64,000 bases of DNA from Pinus tabuliformis (taxonomy: Eukaryota > Streptophyta > Pinopsida > Pinales > Pinaceae): assembly GCA_031772625.1 (NCBI GenBank), contig CM062805.1, positions 800,504,592 to 800,568,591 on the forward strand, in the 5' to 3' direction. This document shows positions 1 through 9,606 of this stretch, one piece after another (position 1 is the first letter of the stretch; every line of letters begins with the position of its first letter). The translations under genes and the position numbers were made by a program. The notes beneath the pieces were generated by a model, which saw only the letters and a list, made by a program, of their open reading frames with translations, did no database searches and was not told the origin of the DNA.

Positions 1-880
1 TAGGCAAAGGATTTCCCAACCCAAGTGAATAAAAGTGTCGTGTTCAAGAGTGGTTACAAAGTATGACAAATAGGCTCATTTTTCTCTCTTTTCCCCCACC
101 ATTTCTAGCAAGTACCTCTTTATTTTTGACAAGCTTGAGGAGGATAACATTTGCTTGATTATAAGCTCATCCTTCGGATGAGTCCAACTTAGTTTAAATT
201 CGAACCCTAAGAAGGAGTGGTTCGTTCCTATTTATAATTGAACAGGTCCTTTACTATAGAATTTTAACGAGTCCAGTATAGGAGAAACTCGGTGTTTTTG
301 AATTTTAGAGAGTCTGAAAAAACTTAAGAAGACTCCAGGGTTGACCTTTTTCGTAAATTTGTGTCTCCCAAGCCTGAAAAAGTATAAAATAATACTTGAG
401 AGAACCGCTTGATCTTTACGACCAAGGAGTAATTTTCGTAATTAGTGCCCCTGATCCGAAAAAGTAAAAAAGCGATCAATGACATGTTGTTTTATAACCA
501 ATATCGAATTTGAAATGACAAAAATCCAACAATCTTTTCATGTTTTGACAGTCAGAAAAAGAGTTGTAAGTGCACCATCTTTTTAGTTCCATTTTAGCGA
601 GTTAAAAAGAAAAATCGGCGATCTTTTCATGTTTTAGGAGTCAGAAAAGAGCTTAAAGGTGACTCTAAATGTTTTTTCATCGAAAATGATCGATTTTGCC
701 TGAAAAATCTGTTATCCTGAACAAAAATTGCAAACATTACTCATATCTGTTTGAGATGGATAAAAATGCTGCAAAAATTACCTTTCTAAAGTGAAACATA
801 AACAAATTTACAATTCATTTATTCAAAAAACTTATAAAAAGGGCTTTCGTCAATTCATTTTTACTGTTTGAGATTTGGGT
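1..880 (-). mobile_element. Remnant of the 3' internal region of a gag-pro family element
   Basis: The stretch is a diverged reverse-complement copy of the non-coding 3' internal region of elements A-D. The clearest match is at about 108-150, where the reverse complement of the conserved block around 'CCTCAAGCTTG' and 'AAATAAAGAGGTAC' (element A, about 8490-8530) can be read. Hairpins with TTTTTC/GAAAAA-type arms and 'CTCGTTAAAA'-like loops continue to about 850. No gag-pro frame remains, and the copy runs off the left edge. The right boundary is a guess, because unrelated sequence leads into the ORF that begins at 1300. Confidence 0.6.
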
Positions 881-1299
881 GAGAAAATAGTTCTTTTGCT
901 CATAAACTTCCCGTGAAGATTGCGGAAAATCCATCCGTCGGAATCAAACTTCGTCTCCTCCAGGTAATCCACATCATCCGACTCTTTAATTTCAACCATT
1001 TCAATTTTTTTTTAGGGTTTTATTTGATTTTTTAGAGGGTTTTTAGGCTAGAAACCCGCGCACGGGGGCCCGCAGGCATAACATTGGCAGCCTGCGGACC
1101 CCGACATTTTCTCAATGGAGAAAAAGTCAAGGGTCCACACCTTCCATGAAGGCAAGGTGCGGACCCACGCACTGTCTCTAATAGAGAGGGTGCGGACCCC
1201 GCAGCAAGGGTTTTTAACCCAAAAATTCTCAAAATTGACCCAAACAACTTAATTTCTTGCATTCTAATTTGCCTTTTTGTTGGATGTAGAGTGTACATC

Positions 1300-1870
1300 A
1301 TGCTTGATTGGAAAGAATGGGAGCATGAGGACATGGATCTTGCCACATTGAATCACCAACCTTCGATCGATGCATTGAAGGCATGCGGCTTGTACAAATT
1401 CTGGGCCATACCTGGCATGAGGGCCTAGGCGGATTTCTTACAGTGGCTGGTAGACAGGTGGAGCATACAGGACCAGTACTTCTTCATTGGTGGCCACCGG
1501 CTCAAAATTGAGCCGGCAGATATATACTTTTTGACTGGTTTGCCTAAGAGAGGTGAAGACTTGACTCTATTCGGGACTAGGCCAGGTGGCCAGTCTGTCG
1601 ATAGCCTCTGGCTAGAGTTCTGCAACAGCCAGGCTAGAGACAAAGGGATAGACATTAAAACCATATCCCATCCTAAACTCATGGTGATCGCATTTACTGT
1701 TACCAGACTTTGGGGAGTGTCGCACTACATATTGCCACCGGATCCAAGATGCAGATGGCAGTTGATTGCTTTCGAGGCACCATCTTCAACTGGTGCGATG
1801 CTGTGTTGGCTAATGTAAAAGGCCAACTGACCAGAGCCAAGAACGGACAACTGAAGACCTTTTCACACAG
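1300..1870 (+). pseudogene. Decayed retroelement-associated hypothetical ORF
   Basis: One frame from the ATG at 1300 reads MLDWKEWEHEDMDLATLNHQ, continues through an in-frame TAG at 1426-1428, then reads FIGGHRLKIEPADIYFLTGL and LWGVSHYILPPDPR. Near 1780 the readable sequence shifts frame and continues as FNWCDAVLANVKGQLTRAKN to about 1870. I recognise this as the kind of N-terminal hypothetical ORF found repeatedly in gymnosperm repeat DNA, probably carried by Ty3/gypsy elements; its function is unknown. The preceding sequence holds repeated 'GTGCGGACCC' motifs (1080-1205). A stop and a frameshift make it a pseudogene. Confidence 0.5.
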
Positions 1871-2671
1871 AATGAGTTGATCTTGCGAACAAGATAGACC
1901 TTCCTACAATCTAACGATATCTAGTGACAAGCAAGCCAATCAAAAACTATCTTTCTCTAAATATGCATTTATAAACAAAGGAAAACAAGTGTTTAGGCCT
2001 ACCTTGGGTCCAATGCAAGTTTGTGGAAGCCTTGCTCCTTTGATCCAAATGAGCTCCCTCGTTGCGAATCTGCAAACACAAACAATCAAACAAATTAAAT
2101 AGCACCTGAAAAGCCAATATCATAAAGCATATCTAACATGATGATCAAGGAATTCATGAAACAAATGACATATGACAATTTGTTGAGAAAACTGAATCTA
2201 ATTGTATTAATTCAAATGAAAGAAGAACTTTACAACCTGTGCCTTGATGCTGTACAAGCTCCTCCCAGGGTCCAACAAGAAGTCTCCTCTACTTTGACAA
2301 GTTTCACTCTCTTCCCAATGAAGCCAAAAAGGTATGTGATCTCTCCTCTCAAGCTTAACTAGGAAGTCTCAATTCCACCAGCATTTACCCTCAAAAATGT
2401 TCAGCTTCTAACCTCTCTAGCAACTAGCCCAATGCCTTAATTTATAGTGCAATGGAGGGAAGTTACTAGGTCCTCCTTCAAAGGGATAAAGTCCTCCTTC
2501 AAAGGGATAGCTCCTCTCATCAAGGGATTAGCTCCTTCTCTTTTGGGATGCATGAACCACCTAAGAGCGACCAATCCACGTCAAAATTCCTTCTAGAATC
2601 ATCTAGAATTAACCCAAAGTGAGTTTTTTAGAATAAACTTGCGCCTTTTTGACTTTCACAAGGGTCTGCAC
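1871..2671. other. Non-coding host or repeat sequence flanking element A
   Basis: I see no gene here. There is a short direct repeat, TCCTCCTTCAAAGGGATA, at 2471 and again 21 bases later, with a degenerate third copy. The stretch ends in TGCAC (2667-2671), the left target-site duplication of element A. Joined across that element, the sequence would continue at 10676. Confidence 0.4.
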
Positions 2672-3735
2672 TGTTATAGACATTTTTGTGCCTTACAGCA
2701 TTGAGCATGAAATTTCCATAATCTAAGGGATCCAAAGTCCCTAAACATGTTGTTCCTATCCCTAGAGGAACAAGGCTAACAAACCACAGCAATTCACAGA
2801 AGTTCTCCACCTGAAACTGCTCAAAAACAAGTCAATTCAGGATCATTTCAGTGGCTACACTAGCTGTTTGCGCTGAATGTCAAAGCCAACACTGGCTACC
2901 TGCATTGAATGTCAACTGGAACAAAGGCTACCTGCACTGAACGAGAGTGGACAAGTGGCAGGCTCATTTCTCAAGGTGTCAAAACCCAGGAAGCTTCCAA
3001 AATGACACTTACCTCAGGGAATTCGACTGGTGGTGAGTAAGAGGTTCCAAATCTCCAAGTGGAAGCAAGAACCTCCAAGTGGACTCAAGAACTGACAGAG
3101 GGAGAGGACACTAGTCAGATCTCAAGCTGACTCATCCTCTCTCCAAACATCTATATATGGATCTCTCCTCCATGAGATCTAGAGGTTGGAATTTTGTTAT
3201 TGCAAAGAATTGTTGTTGGTTTGAGACTAGAATCATTGGGTGCTTAATGCTTTGAAGGGGCTGAAGATAGGAATTCCATTTGCTAGGAAGGAGATGCTGG
3301 ATTGGAGCCCTCTGGGTTGTATCTCTTCCTGAACCTTGTTATTCATCAATAAAGCTATCTTGGTTTCTCCTATATGCTGATGTATTTTGATGTATGAATG
3401 TATTAGTGTATTTGGTTTATTTCTAATCCGAAACTAGTTATGAATGTGAATATCTGTCTTTGTGTAGTGTTCTTCTCTTGTCGCAAGTAGCTGTTCTCTT
3501 GTGATCTTGTAGGAAGTTGAAGCTGGATAAGCAAGAAGGCAAGTAGCTGTGAACACCCAAAGAGAAGAGATACCGGATCGAGGGACAAACGGAAGACACT
3601 GGTAAGTCTATTGATCTCTCTTCTTTCACATTTCATAAAGGAAGAAACCAGCATAGCTGTACTCTTTTGTTGCTAAGGCACTGTCACACCTTAGGTGGAT
3701 AGGATCGTCCTGCATAGGCATTTTTCCCCACAACA
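2672..3735 (+). repeat. 5' LTR of element A
   Basis: The LTR is bounded by TG and CA and matched end to end by 9607-10670. A TATATAT box lies at 3152-3158 and an AATAAA signal at 3348-3353, which sets approximate U3/R/U5 limits. It is related by eye to the LTRs of B and D but not to that of C. Confidence 0.93.
3152..3158 (+). promoter_or_regulatory. TATA box in the 5' LTR of element A
   Basis: TATATAT lies about 190 bases upstream of the LTR AATAAA signal. The equivalent position is conserved in the LTRs of B (about 33644) and D (about 58626), the expected layout for an LTR Pol II promoter. The transcription start is not determined. Confidence 0.5.
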
Positions 3736-3738
3736 AAT

Positions 3739-3755
3739 TGGCGAATCACTGGGGA
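3739..3755 (+). other. Primer-binding site of element A (tRNA-Arg type)
   Basis: TGGCGAATCACTGGGGA begins 3 bases after the LTR. The series TGGCGAnTCnnCTGGGGA is also seen in B, C and D. It resembles the tRNA-Arg-type site reported for Ogre/Tat-like Ty3/gypsy elements and differs from the initiator-Met type at 12785-12796. The tRNA assignment is from memory. Confidence 0.7.
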
Positions 3756-4903
3756 CATTTTTTTAGTCATTTTATTTATGTTTCTATCATTGTTTGCATC
3801 ATATACTTGACAGCAACAATCAAACTGCATCTTTCCCGGGTGCAAAGTAGAAAGTTGCTGCTTTGATCCAATTGCTGGACTTGTCTATGATCTGAACAAT
3901 GGATTCACAAATGATTTGATGATCCTTGTGATAGATATTAGTAGCCCTTCAAAGCATCCCTTTTATTACACCTTTCTTGTTGCTTTTATTTGGCCTAAAA
4001 CAGTGAATTAAAGAGCAATTTGTGACCCAGAACCTGAGGGAAACGAGAGTTTCTCCTTCAGCGCAGACCCAGTGAAGGGATTCTGCATTTCAACGCAAGT
4101 CCCGTGAAGGCTACCTGCGCTGAATGTCAAAACCCCTATGTTGAGGTTGCGTTGAACCAGTTTGTCCTTGTGCAACTGGGGTTCTCTACTCTCTTTTGCC
4201 TTGTTTTGATCTCTAATTTTTGCAGCCTGTAACCAGCATAGGTACCAGTCTGATAACCCCTTTTCTTTGCTTGGATTCCGCCTCCTTTTGTACAAAAATA
4301 CTGTGAGTGTTTTTATGTGTTTGTGGCGTAATTTACAGTTTTCCTTTGCATGAGTGAAATAGTCATCCTGTAGCCTTTGATTCAAATCTGATTGATTGTG
4401 ATCTTAGAAGAGAGTTAATTGGCTGTTTGCAGATTGATTATACATTTGCTTTTGCTTATTGGTTTGAGTTTGTCTCTTTTAAGTGTCAAAACAAGTCTTT
4501 ATTTCGAAAATCGTTAAGTGTTGTAATCTCTTATATCTTCTCTGGTTTCGAAAAAGTAAACTTGTTTGTATTGATCATTTAAAAGCAAATTCAAAGTTGT
4601 ACAAAAAGCTTTCTTTGTAGGCATCAATACTAAGAAAGCAGAAAACAAACACCTGCATTGTGCATTTGCATTTGATAGTTTGCATGTTGGATTTAGGAAA
4701 AGTGCATTAGAGTGTGCTGATTGCTCTTTGAGAAAAGATGGTGTCTTTCTTTTCCCTTAGTATCTAGGATTTTCAAAGTTGAAAAGATATAAAGCTTGCT
4801 TATCATCTTTAGACTGCATTTAGGAATTTGTATCATACATCTCGTGGTGAACCTTGAAAGACAAACTTTAAAAAGATCAACCTAAAATAAATTGAATGAA
4901 CTT

Positions 4904-5215
4904 AACAACGCTTTGTAACATAACGCACAACATAGAGGTCTAGGCTAGAGACGTGTTCCGGCGTCGTTAAGCCTGGTGACTGTCGATCTCGTGGATGGTG
5001 GGTGATTCCTCCTGAGGGACGATAGCGCCAGTACGGATTGTACTCCCACGTACCGTCGTGTATATATTAGGAGACCCCGATAGGCATAAAACCTTTATCC
5101 TTAGGAAGCCGTGTCGGCCGCCCTACTGATCGCAATGCACTGAACACAGCATTCAGGAAGATCGACCGCCTGTACCCTAAAAAGTATTCTGCGGTTTTGC
5201 GAAAAGTTTGGCACA
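4904..5215 (+). other. Conserved structured leader block of element A
   Basis: About 300 bases run from 'AACGCTTTG' through 'GAGGTCTAGGCTAGAGACG' and 'CCCACGTACCGTCG' to just before the gag leader hairpins. The block is nearly the same in B (35390-35690), C (49655-49980) and D (60413-60720), although the LTRs and gag of B and C have diverged strongly. It contains no long open frame. Conservation in this position fits a packaging, dimerisation or translation signal. Confidence 0.6.
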
Positions 5216-5249
5216 CCCTCTACCTAGAACTCCAGAGCAGTTCCTTTTG

Positions 5250-5375
5250 GCCTTTTTCAGACTCTATAACAGAAAAAGTCCATCCGAGCATTTGTCACTT
5301 CGGGCTTGTTAAAACATCGAAGGAGACTAGAGTCATCTTTAGCTTTTTCTCGACTCTTTAAAACTGAAAAATCAA
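5250..5375 (+). other. Leader stem-loop cluster of element A
   Basis: Three consecutive stem-loops lie just upstream of gag: CTTTTTC/GAAAAAG (5252-5258 with 5272-5278), CTTCG/CGAAG (5298-5302 with 5318-5322) and TTTTTC/GAAAAA (5344-5349 with 5366-5371). Their loops read GACTCTATAAC, GGCTTGTTAAAAC and TCGACTCTTTAAAACT. These variants of one CTCnTTAAAA motif are repeated in the 3' region. Confidence 0.6.
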
Positions 5376-5456
5376 GTTGTGTCTAAAGCGTCGTTAAAAT
5401 TTATTTTAAACGGAACAATCACCCTTTATTTCCTGCGTTGATCTTTAGGTTGAAAT

Positions 5457-7025
5457 ATGGAGCACACCAACCAAGGAATTCCCCTTGGTGGAAATCCTAG
5501 TCCCTTCTCCTCTTGGGGAGATGTTGGTGCACCCCACATGGCCACATTGTCGCTTCCAGGACTGACAATTGGCCTACCAGTCTGGCTCTTTTCAACCAAT
5601 GTCGTTCAGAATACCACCATTCCTGAACAGTCGAGTCAACATTTAGACCAGGCCAGAGTTGCCAACCAACCTTCTACCTCATCTAACTCTTCCTCTCCTC
5701 CTTCCTCTTCACTTGACGGAACTGGTAAAGCAAAAAACCAAGTTCCTAAGGAGAAGAAGGAAAAGAAGAAGAAAGAGAAGAAGAAGAAGGAGCCAAAGGC
5801 GACTGGGGGCAAACAAGTGTCGTCTGACAAAAATCCACACATAGCACTGACCAGGCATAAATCGCCATGTGTCATATGCAAGGGAGACCATTTCCACAGA
5901 GATTGTCCCTATATCCCTCGAATACTAAGGGACTGGTCTCCCCGTTTGCACAATTCGGTAGCATCAACCTCTGATAGCCATGTTGACTGCTCACCGTCGA
6001 CTAGTGAAAGTGAAGTCCCAGGACAGAGAGGGAAAGCTAGATTTCCCTGCAAACTGTGTGAAGGCGATCCCGCCATCCACCGTTGTCCCTTCTTAGACGA
6101 GGCTAAAAGAGTTCTGGAAGATCGCTCGATTCTACGAGCGCAACTTCCTCCTGGATATCAAAAACTCCTGCCAAGTCCTTCACTAGTCGAGAACCCGGCT
6201 GGCCCGCCCAGGTGGTCAGCCGAAGCACCTATGATTGAAGATGAACCTTCTGGATCCATGCCTGACGAAAGTCAAAAGGTTGAGACGGCAGTTGACCCGG
6301 TTTTGCCTTCAGAGGCTCTATCTTCGAATGATACCATCACAGAGGAGAATAAAGACGACGCCGTCCAAATTCTCTTCATCAACACTAACTCTGATGAACA
6401 AGGGGGCAATGCCCCCATTCCTTTATCGCAGGAAGGAAGTTCGTCAGAGTGATATCCAGCCGTCTATTCGGTCCCACCACCAAGCAACCTGGTTGTGTCC
6501 TTTGACTGGAACCAACTAGGCAGACCCCGATTGCCAGCAAGCATACCATTCAGGATTATCGTTCAAATCTACAGAATGGTGATGGTTGGCACTATCATTG
6601 ATGAGGGGGCATCTGTGCGTATCCTTTCCTCTATTTCTTGGAAAGCACTTGGTTCGCCAATGCTTTTACCTGAAATGAGAAATCTATCAGGTTTTGATAA
6701 AGGAACCAGTCGACCTTTAGGGATCCTCCCCAATGTGCCCATAACATTGAAAGGGAAGACCGTTCAAATGAATGTGATGGTCGTTCAAGGACCCTTGGAT
6801 TATAACCTACTCCTTGGACGAGACTATATATATTGCATGAGAGCCATCGTCTCCTCACTCTTTAGAGTAATGTGTTTTCCGCACGAAGGAAGAGTGGTCA
6901 AGCTCGTGGACCAACTTTCATTTCCTGGATCACGCATCGCAAATAGTCATGTACCATCCCTAAAAGGTCTATTCACGCAAGAAGTGTCTCAACCCACGGT
7001 TCGTCCTCCTGATGAGCGCGAGTAA
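5457..7025 (+). pseudogene. Zinc-knuckle/aspartic protease polyprotein of element A, one in-frame stop
   Basis: From the ATG at 5457 to the TAA at 7023-7025 there is one frame of 523 codons, broken only by TGA at 6450-6452. Order: a conserved N-terminus with MATLSLPGLTIGLPVWLF; a Ser/Thr-rich stretch; a Lys-rich tract KEKKEKKKKEKKKK; a zinc knuckle with C138, C141, H145, C150 (CX2CX3HX4C); a second knuckle from C198 whose His is Pro205 here; an acidic linker; and a retropepsin-like domain with TIIDEGASV (D382) and LLGRDYIY. The related copy D has CGC at the TGA position. There is no capsid-type gag domain and no pol. If expressed, the protein would bind element RNA and perhaps cleave itself or a helper Gag. 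The A frame encodes both halves intact. Confidence 0.85.
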
Positions 7026-7543
7026 TCCGGGAGGATATGACTGGAACCCAGGGGGCATGCGTCCTGGTCTGCTTCGGCAGGGAAACTTTGGGTATAGAGT
7101 AGGTTTCCGCGGGAGAATATGACTAGTCTATACCCCGTCCGTCTAGGAAGAGGGTTATTCTAGAATAAGATTCTTTTGTCAAAGTTATGTGAGAGGGTGG
7201 GCTACGTTGCTCACCTTTGTCTATTTCGGTAGACATTGCTGAGGAAGTGTCTTGTTTGAAAGATTAACGAGACAATCTTTGGGTAACCTGAAAGAGGTAG
7301 GCCTCTCTCGGTGAAACGAAAGTTTTGACAGAAATGAAGTAGGGGTAACTTTGAAATCATACTCTATACCTGGAGGCATGCAAACCTTTTGGAGTGCAAG
7401 CAAAGAGCGGTTATTTATCTGTTTTTTAGGTTAGTCGTTTCCTAACTTGCATAAAGAAAGGATGCGGAGCAAAGCTTCGTGAGATGAAGCTCCATAAAAA
7501 ATAGAATCTCAATGAGACACTCTTATCATATGACTGGTAAATC

Positions 7544-7800
7544 GAGCAGTTTTAGCACAAAGTTCATGCTCGTTAAAAAATAAACGCAAGATTCGAGCAG
7601 TTTTAGCATAAAGTTCATGCTCGTTAAAAAATAAACGCAAGATTCGAGCAGTTTTAGCACAAAGTTCATGCTCGTTAAAAAATAAACGCGAGATCCGAGC
7701 AGTTTTAACGCGGACTTCATGCTCGTTAAAAAATAAACATAAGCAATGAGCAGGTGTTTCCACCAACGTTTAAGCTCATTTTAAAATAAAAAATGAACCT
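7544..7800 (+). repeat. Tandem 51-bp stem-loop repeat, five units (element A)
   Basis: Units start at 7544, 7595, 7646, 7697 and 7748, exactly 51 bases apart. Each pairs GAGCA with TGCTC over a loop of about 18 bases and is followed by GTTAAAAAATAAAC. Element D has about three units in the same place (from about 63056), B has two (about 39978-40070) and C has two diverged ones (AAGCTTGTGTAAA). The array lies in the non-coding 3' region just after gag-pro. Confidence 0.85.
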
Positions 7801-8033
7801 ATCCCGGTAAATAACCACTGTGAATGTAATATCATCAGCCATTAAAGCCTTGGTTGTGTTTGCACCGTCACCTCCACTTTTCATTTGGCCGATCGTTCAC
7901 CTCCATATGATTGTTTACCCATTTTGAGGACAGCTGCGAAGAGTGATTTCACCTAGCCATCCTTGTGACACTGCTGTGATTGGAGAATTCCAACCTGTAC
8001 CTGGAATCAGCTGCTATCCCTGTTTATCACTAG

Positions 8034-8470
8034 TTCCTCAAAAGACGAGTCTTCTTTAAGCTCTTTTCAACTAACTCGTAAAATATGAAAAGATTGCCGA
8101 GTTTTGGCCTTCCAGCTCGTTAAAGCGACCGGAAGAGCTATCCCTCCTCTAGATTTTAATCTTTTTGGACCTGAGGGATTATTGCACAAAAAGATCGAGC
8201 GCTTGTTTTATTTGGCTCGTTAAAACTATCGAAAACTCATCCCTTCTGTATTGTTTTATACTTTTTCGGACTTAAGGGATTAGATGACGAAAAAGGACTT
8301 TTGGAGTTAACTTTATGTACCTTTTCAGACTCTCTAAAAATGAAAAGGACCGAGTTATCCTTGTCGTAAGACTCGTTAAAATCATTAAATAGCAACAAAC
8401 TTGTCTTTAGACGAGAACAAGTTTCACTATCGCTAGGCTCGTTAAAACATAGCGATGGGCTTGCCTGAAG
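8034..8470 (+). other. 3' stem-loop and pseudoknot array of element A
   Basis: A run of paired arms can be read: CTTTTCA/TGAAAAG (8063-8069 with 8086-8092), ATCCCTC/GAGGGAT (8140-8146 with 8173-8179), the interleaved pair ATCCCTT/AAGGGAT (8239-8245 with 8274-8280) and CTTTTTCG/CGAAAAAG (8261-8268 with 8288-8295), then CCTTTTCA/TGAAAAGG, and ATCGCTA/TAGCGAT closing at about 8457. Loops or spacers repeatedly contain CTCGTTAAAA. The array is conserved in B, C and D with compensatory changes. Confidence 0.7.
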
Positions 8471-8568
8471 GGCAGGTTATAGAACAAGCATATGTTATCC
8501 TCCTCAAGCTTGACAAAAATAAAGAGGTACTGGTCAGCAATGACTGGGGAAAAATTGGGAAAAACTAA
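8455..8568 (+). other. Possible 37-codon small ORF in the element A 3' region
   Basis: A short frame starts MGLPEGQVIEQAYVILLKLD and ends at TAA 8566-8568. B (from 40727) keeps the frame and extends it to 83 codons. D (from 63865) has TAG in place of the Trp codon. Some A/B/D differences are synonymous (GGC/GGT, CCT/CCC). C and the copy at 1-880 conserve the bases around the middle but not the start. The conservation could equally be at the nucleic-acid level. Confidence 0.25.
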
Positions 8569-9593
8569 AGAAAACTTTGATGGTAGCAAGTCGCTCTTGA
8601 ACATGACACTTTTCCTCCGTACCACAATCGCGTTGGGTTGTTTCATTCACCGGTCACATCCATGGTCTCGCCATACCATCCATATTTGGGGTAATGCTAC
8701 CGATCCATCGTATCAGTGTCACCATATGTTCAAGAGAAGTCGTTCAGAAAAGTCAACCGTGTCCCATCCACTGCCATACATTATCCTTCATCCTTTCATG
8801 ACCGCCACCCTGAATCATATGTCACAGATCATTTTCACCTCCATTAAAATCATTAGCTCCGTTCCGTGTCACTGATGTGGGATTCATTAAGGCCCTCCTG
8901 TGACGGATCGCTTCTTGTCAACATCAGCTCATTATCCAAGAAGTTGATCTAGGAACAACCCCTTCAGTACTTTGAAGCTTGCATGCCACAATGGCAAGTT
9001 TCTCACTTCCGGCGATAGGTATACATCAATGACCTTCGACCGAAATATTTTGCGTGGTGTTCGACGCCAAGTCCTTTATTCACACCACGTGAATTGTACT
9101 GCAGTACCTTGAGGGTCATTATCATTATCGGTGATTCCTCTCGCGCTTGTTAACGGTTTTCATCATTGACCGGTAATCAAGCGATGTCTTTCCATGTTCG
9201 ACTTCAGAACATTTCTCACATGGATCGACTTGTACTTAGAGTGAAGATCGAATGAGTTTGAAGACCCCAGATCTAGTCTCATCCATCCGGGCTGTGATAT
9301 ATATTCAGGAAAGATAAAGACATTGAGATGTACATCATTGCAGCAGATAATCATCCTACTCAAAGGATGATAGTTTCATCAAAATTATCGGTCTACCATC
9401 AGACGATTGTCTGTTCTATGTACAGAAAAATGTATTTATAAAGCTGAGCATGGGAATGCCCGCCTCAGCTAGATCATGAAAGCAGTATGAAAAATAATGT
9501 ATTGTATTGTATCTTATTACAGGTCTCTTCTAAGCATTGGATGAACTTCGGATCCCCCTGATAAAGCATTTTGCCCGATAAACAGCCTCATAC

Positions 9594-9606
9594 TTTACGG
9601 GGCAAC
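9594..9606 (+). other. Polypurine tract of element A
   Basis: TTTACGGGGCAAC directly precedes the 3' LTR. B has TTTAGGGGGAAAC and C has TTTAGGGGGCATC in the same position, so A carries a pyrimidine interruption of the purine run. This is the expected site of plus-strand priming. Confidence 0.6.

Noticed and set aside
5740..5800. Minus-strand Phe/Leu-rich frames opposite the Lys-rich tract
   Set aside because: They are the antisense of AAG-rich codons; the plus frame is conserved among copies.
7544..7800. Regularly spaced direct repeats resembling a CRISPR array
   Set aside because: The whole 51-bp unit repeats, 'spacers' included, the sequence lies inside a eukaryotic LTR element, and each unit is a hairpin.
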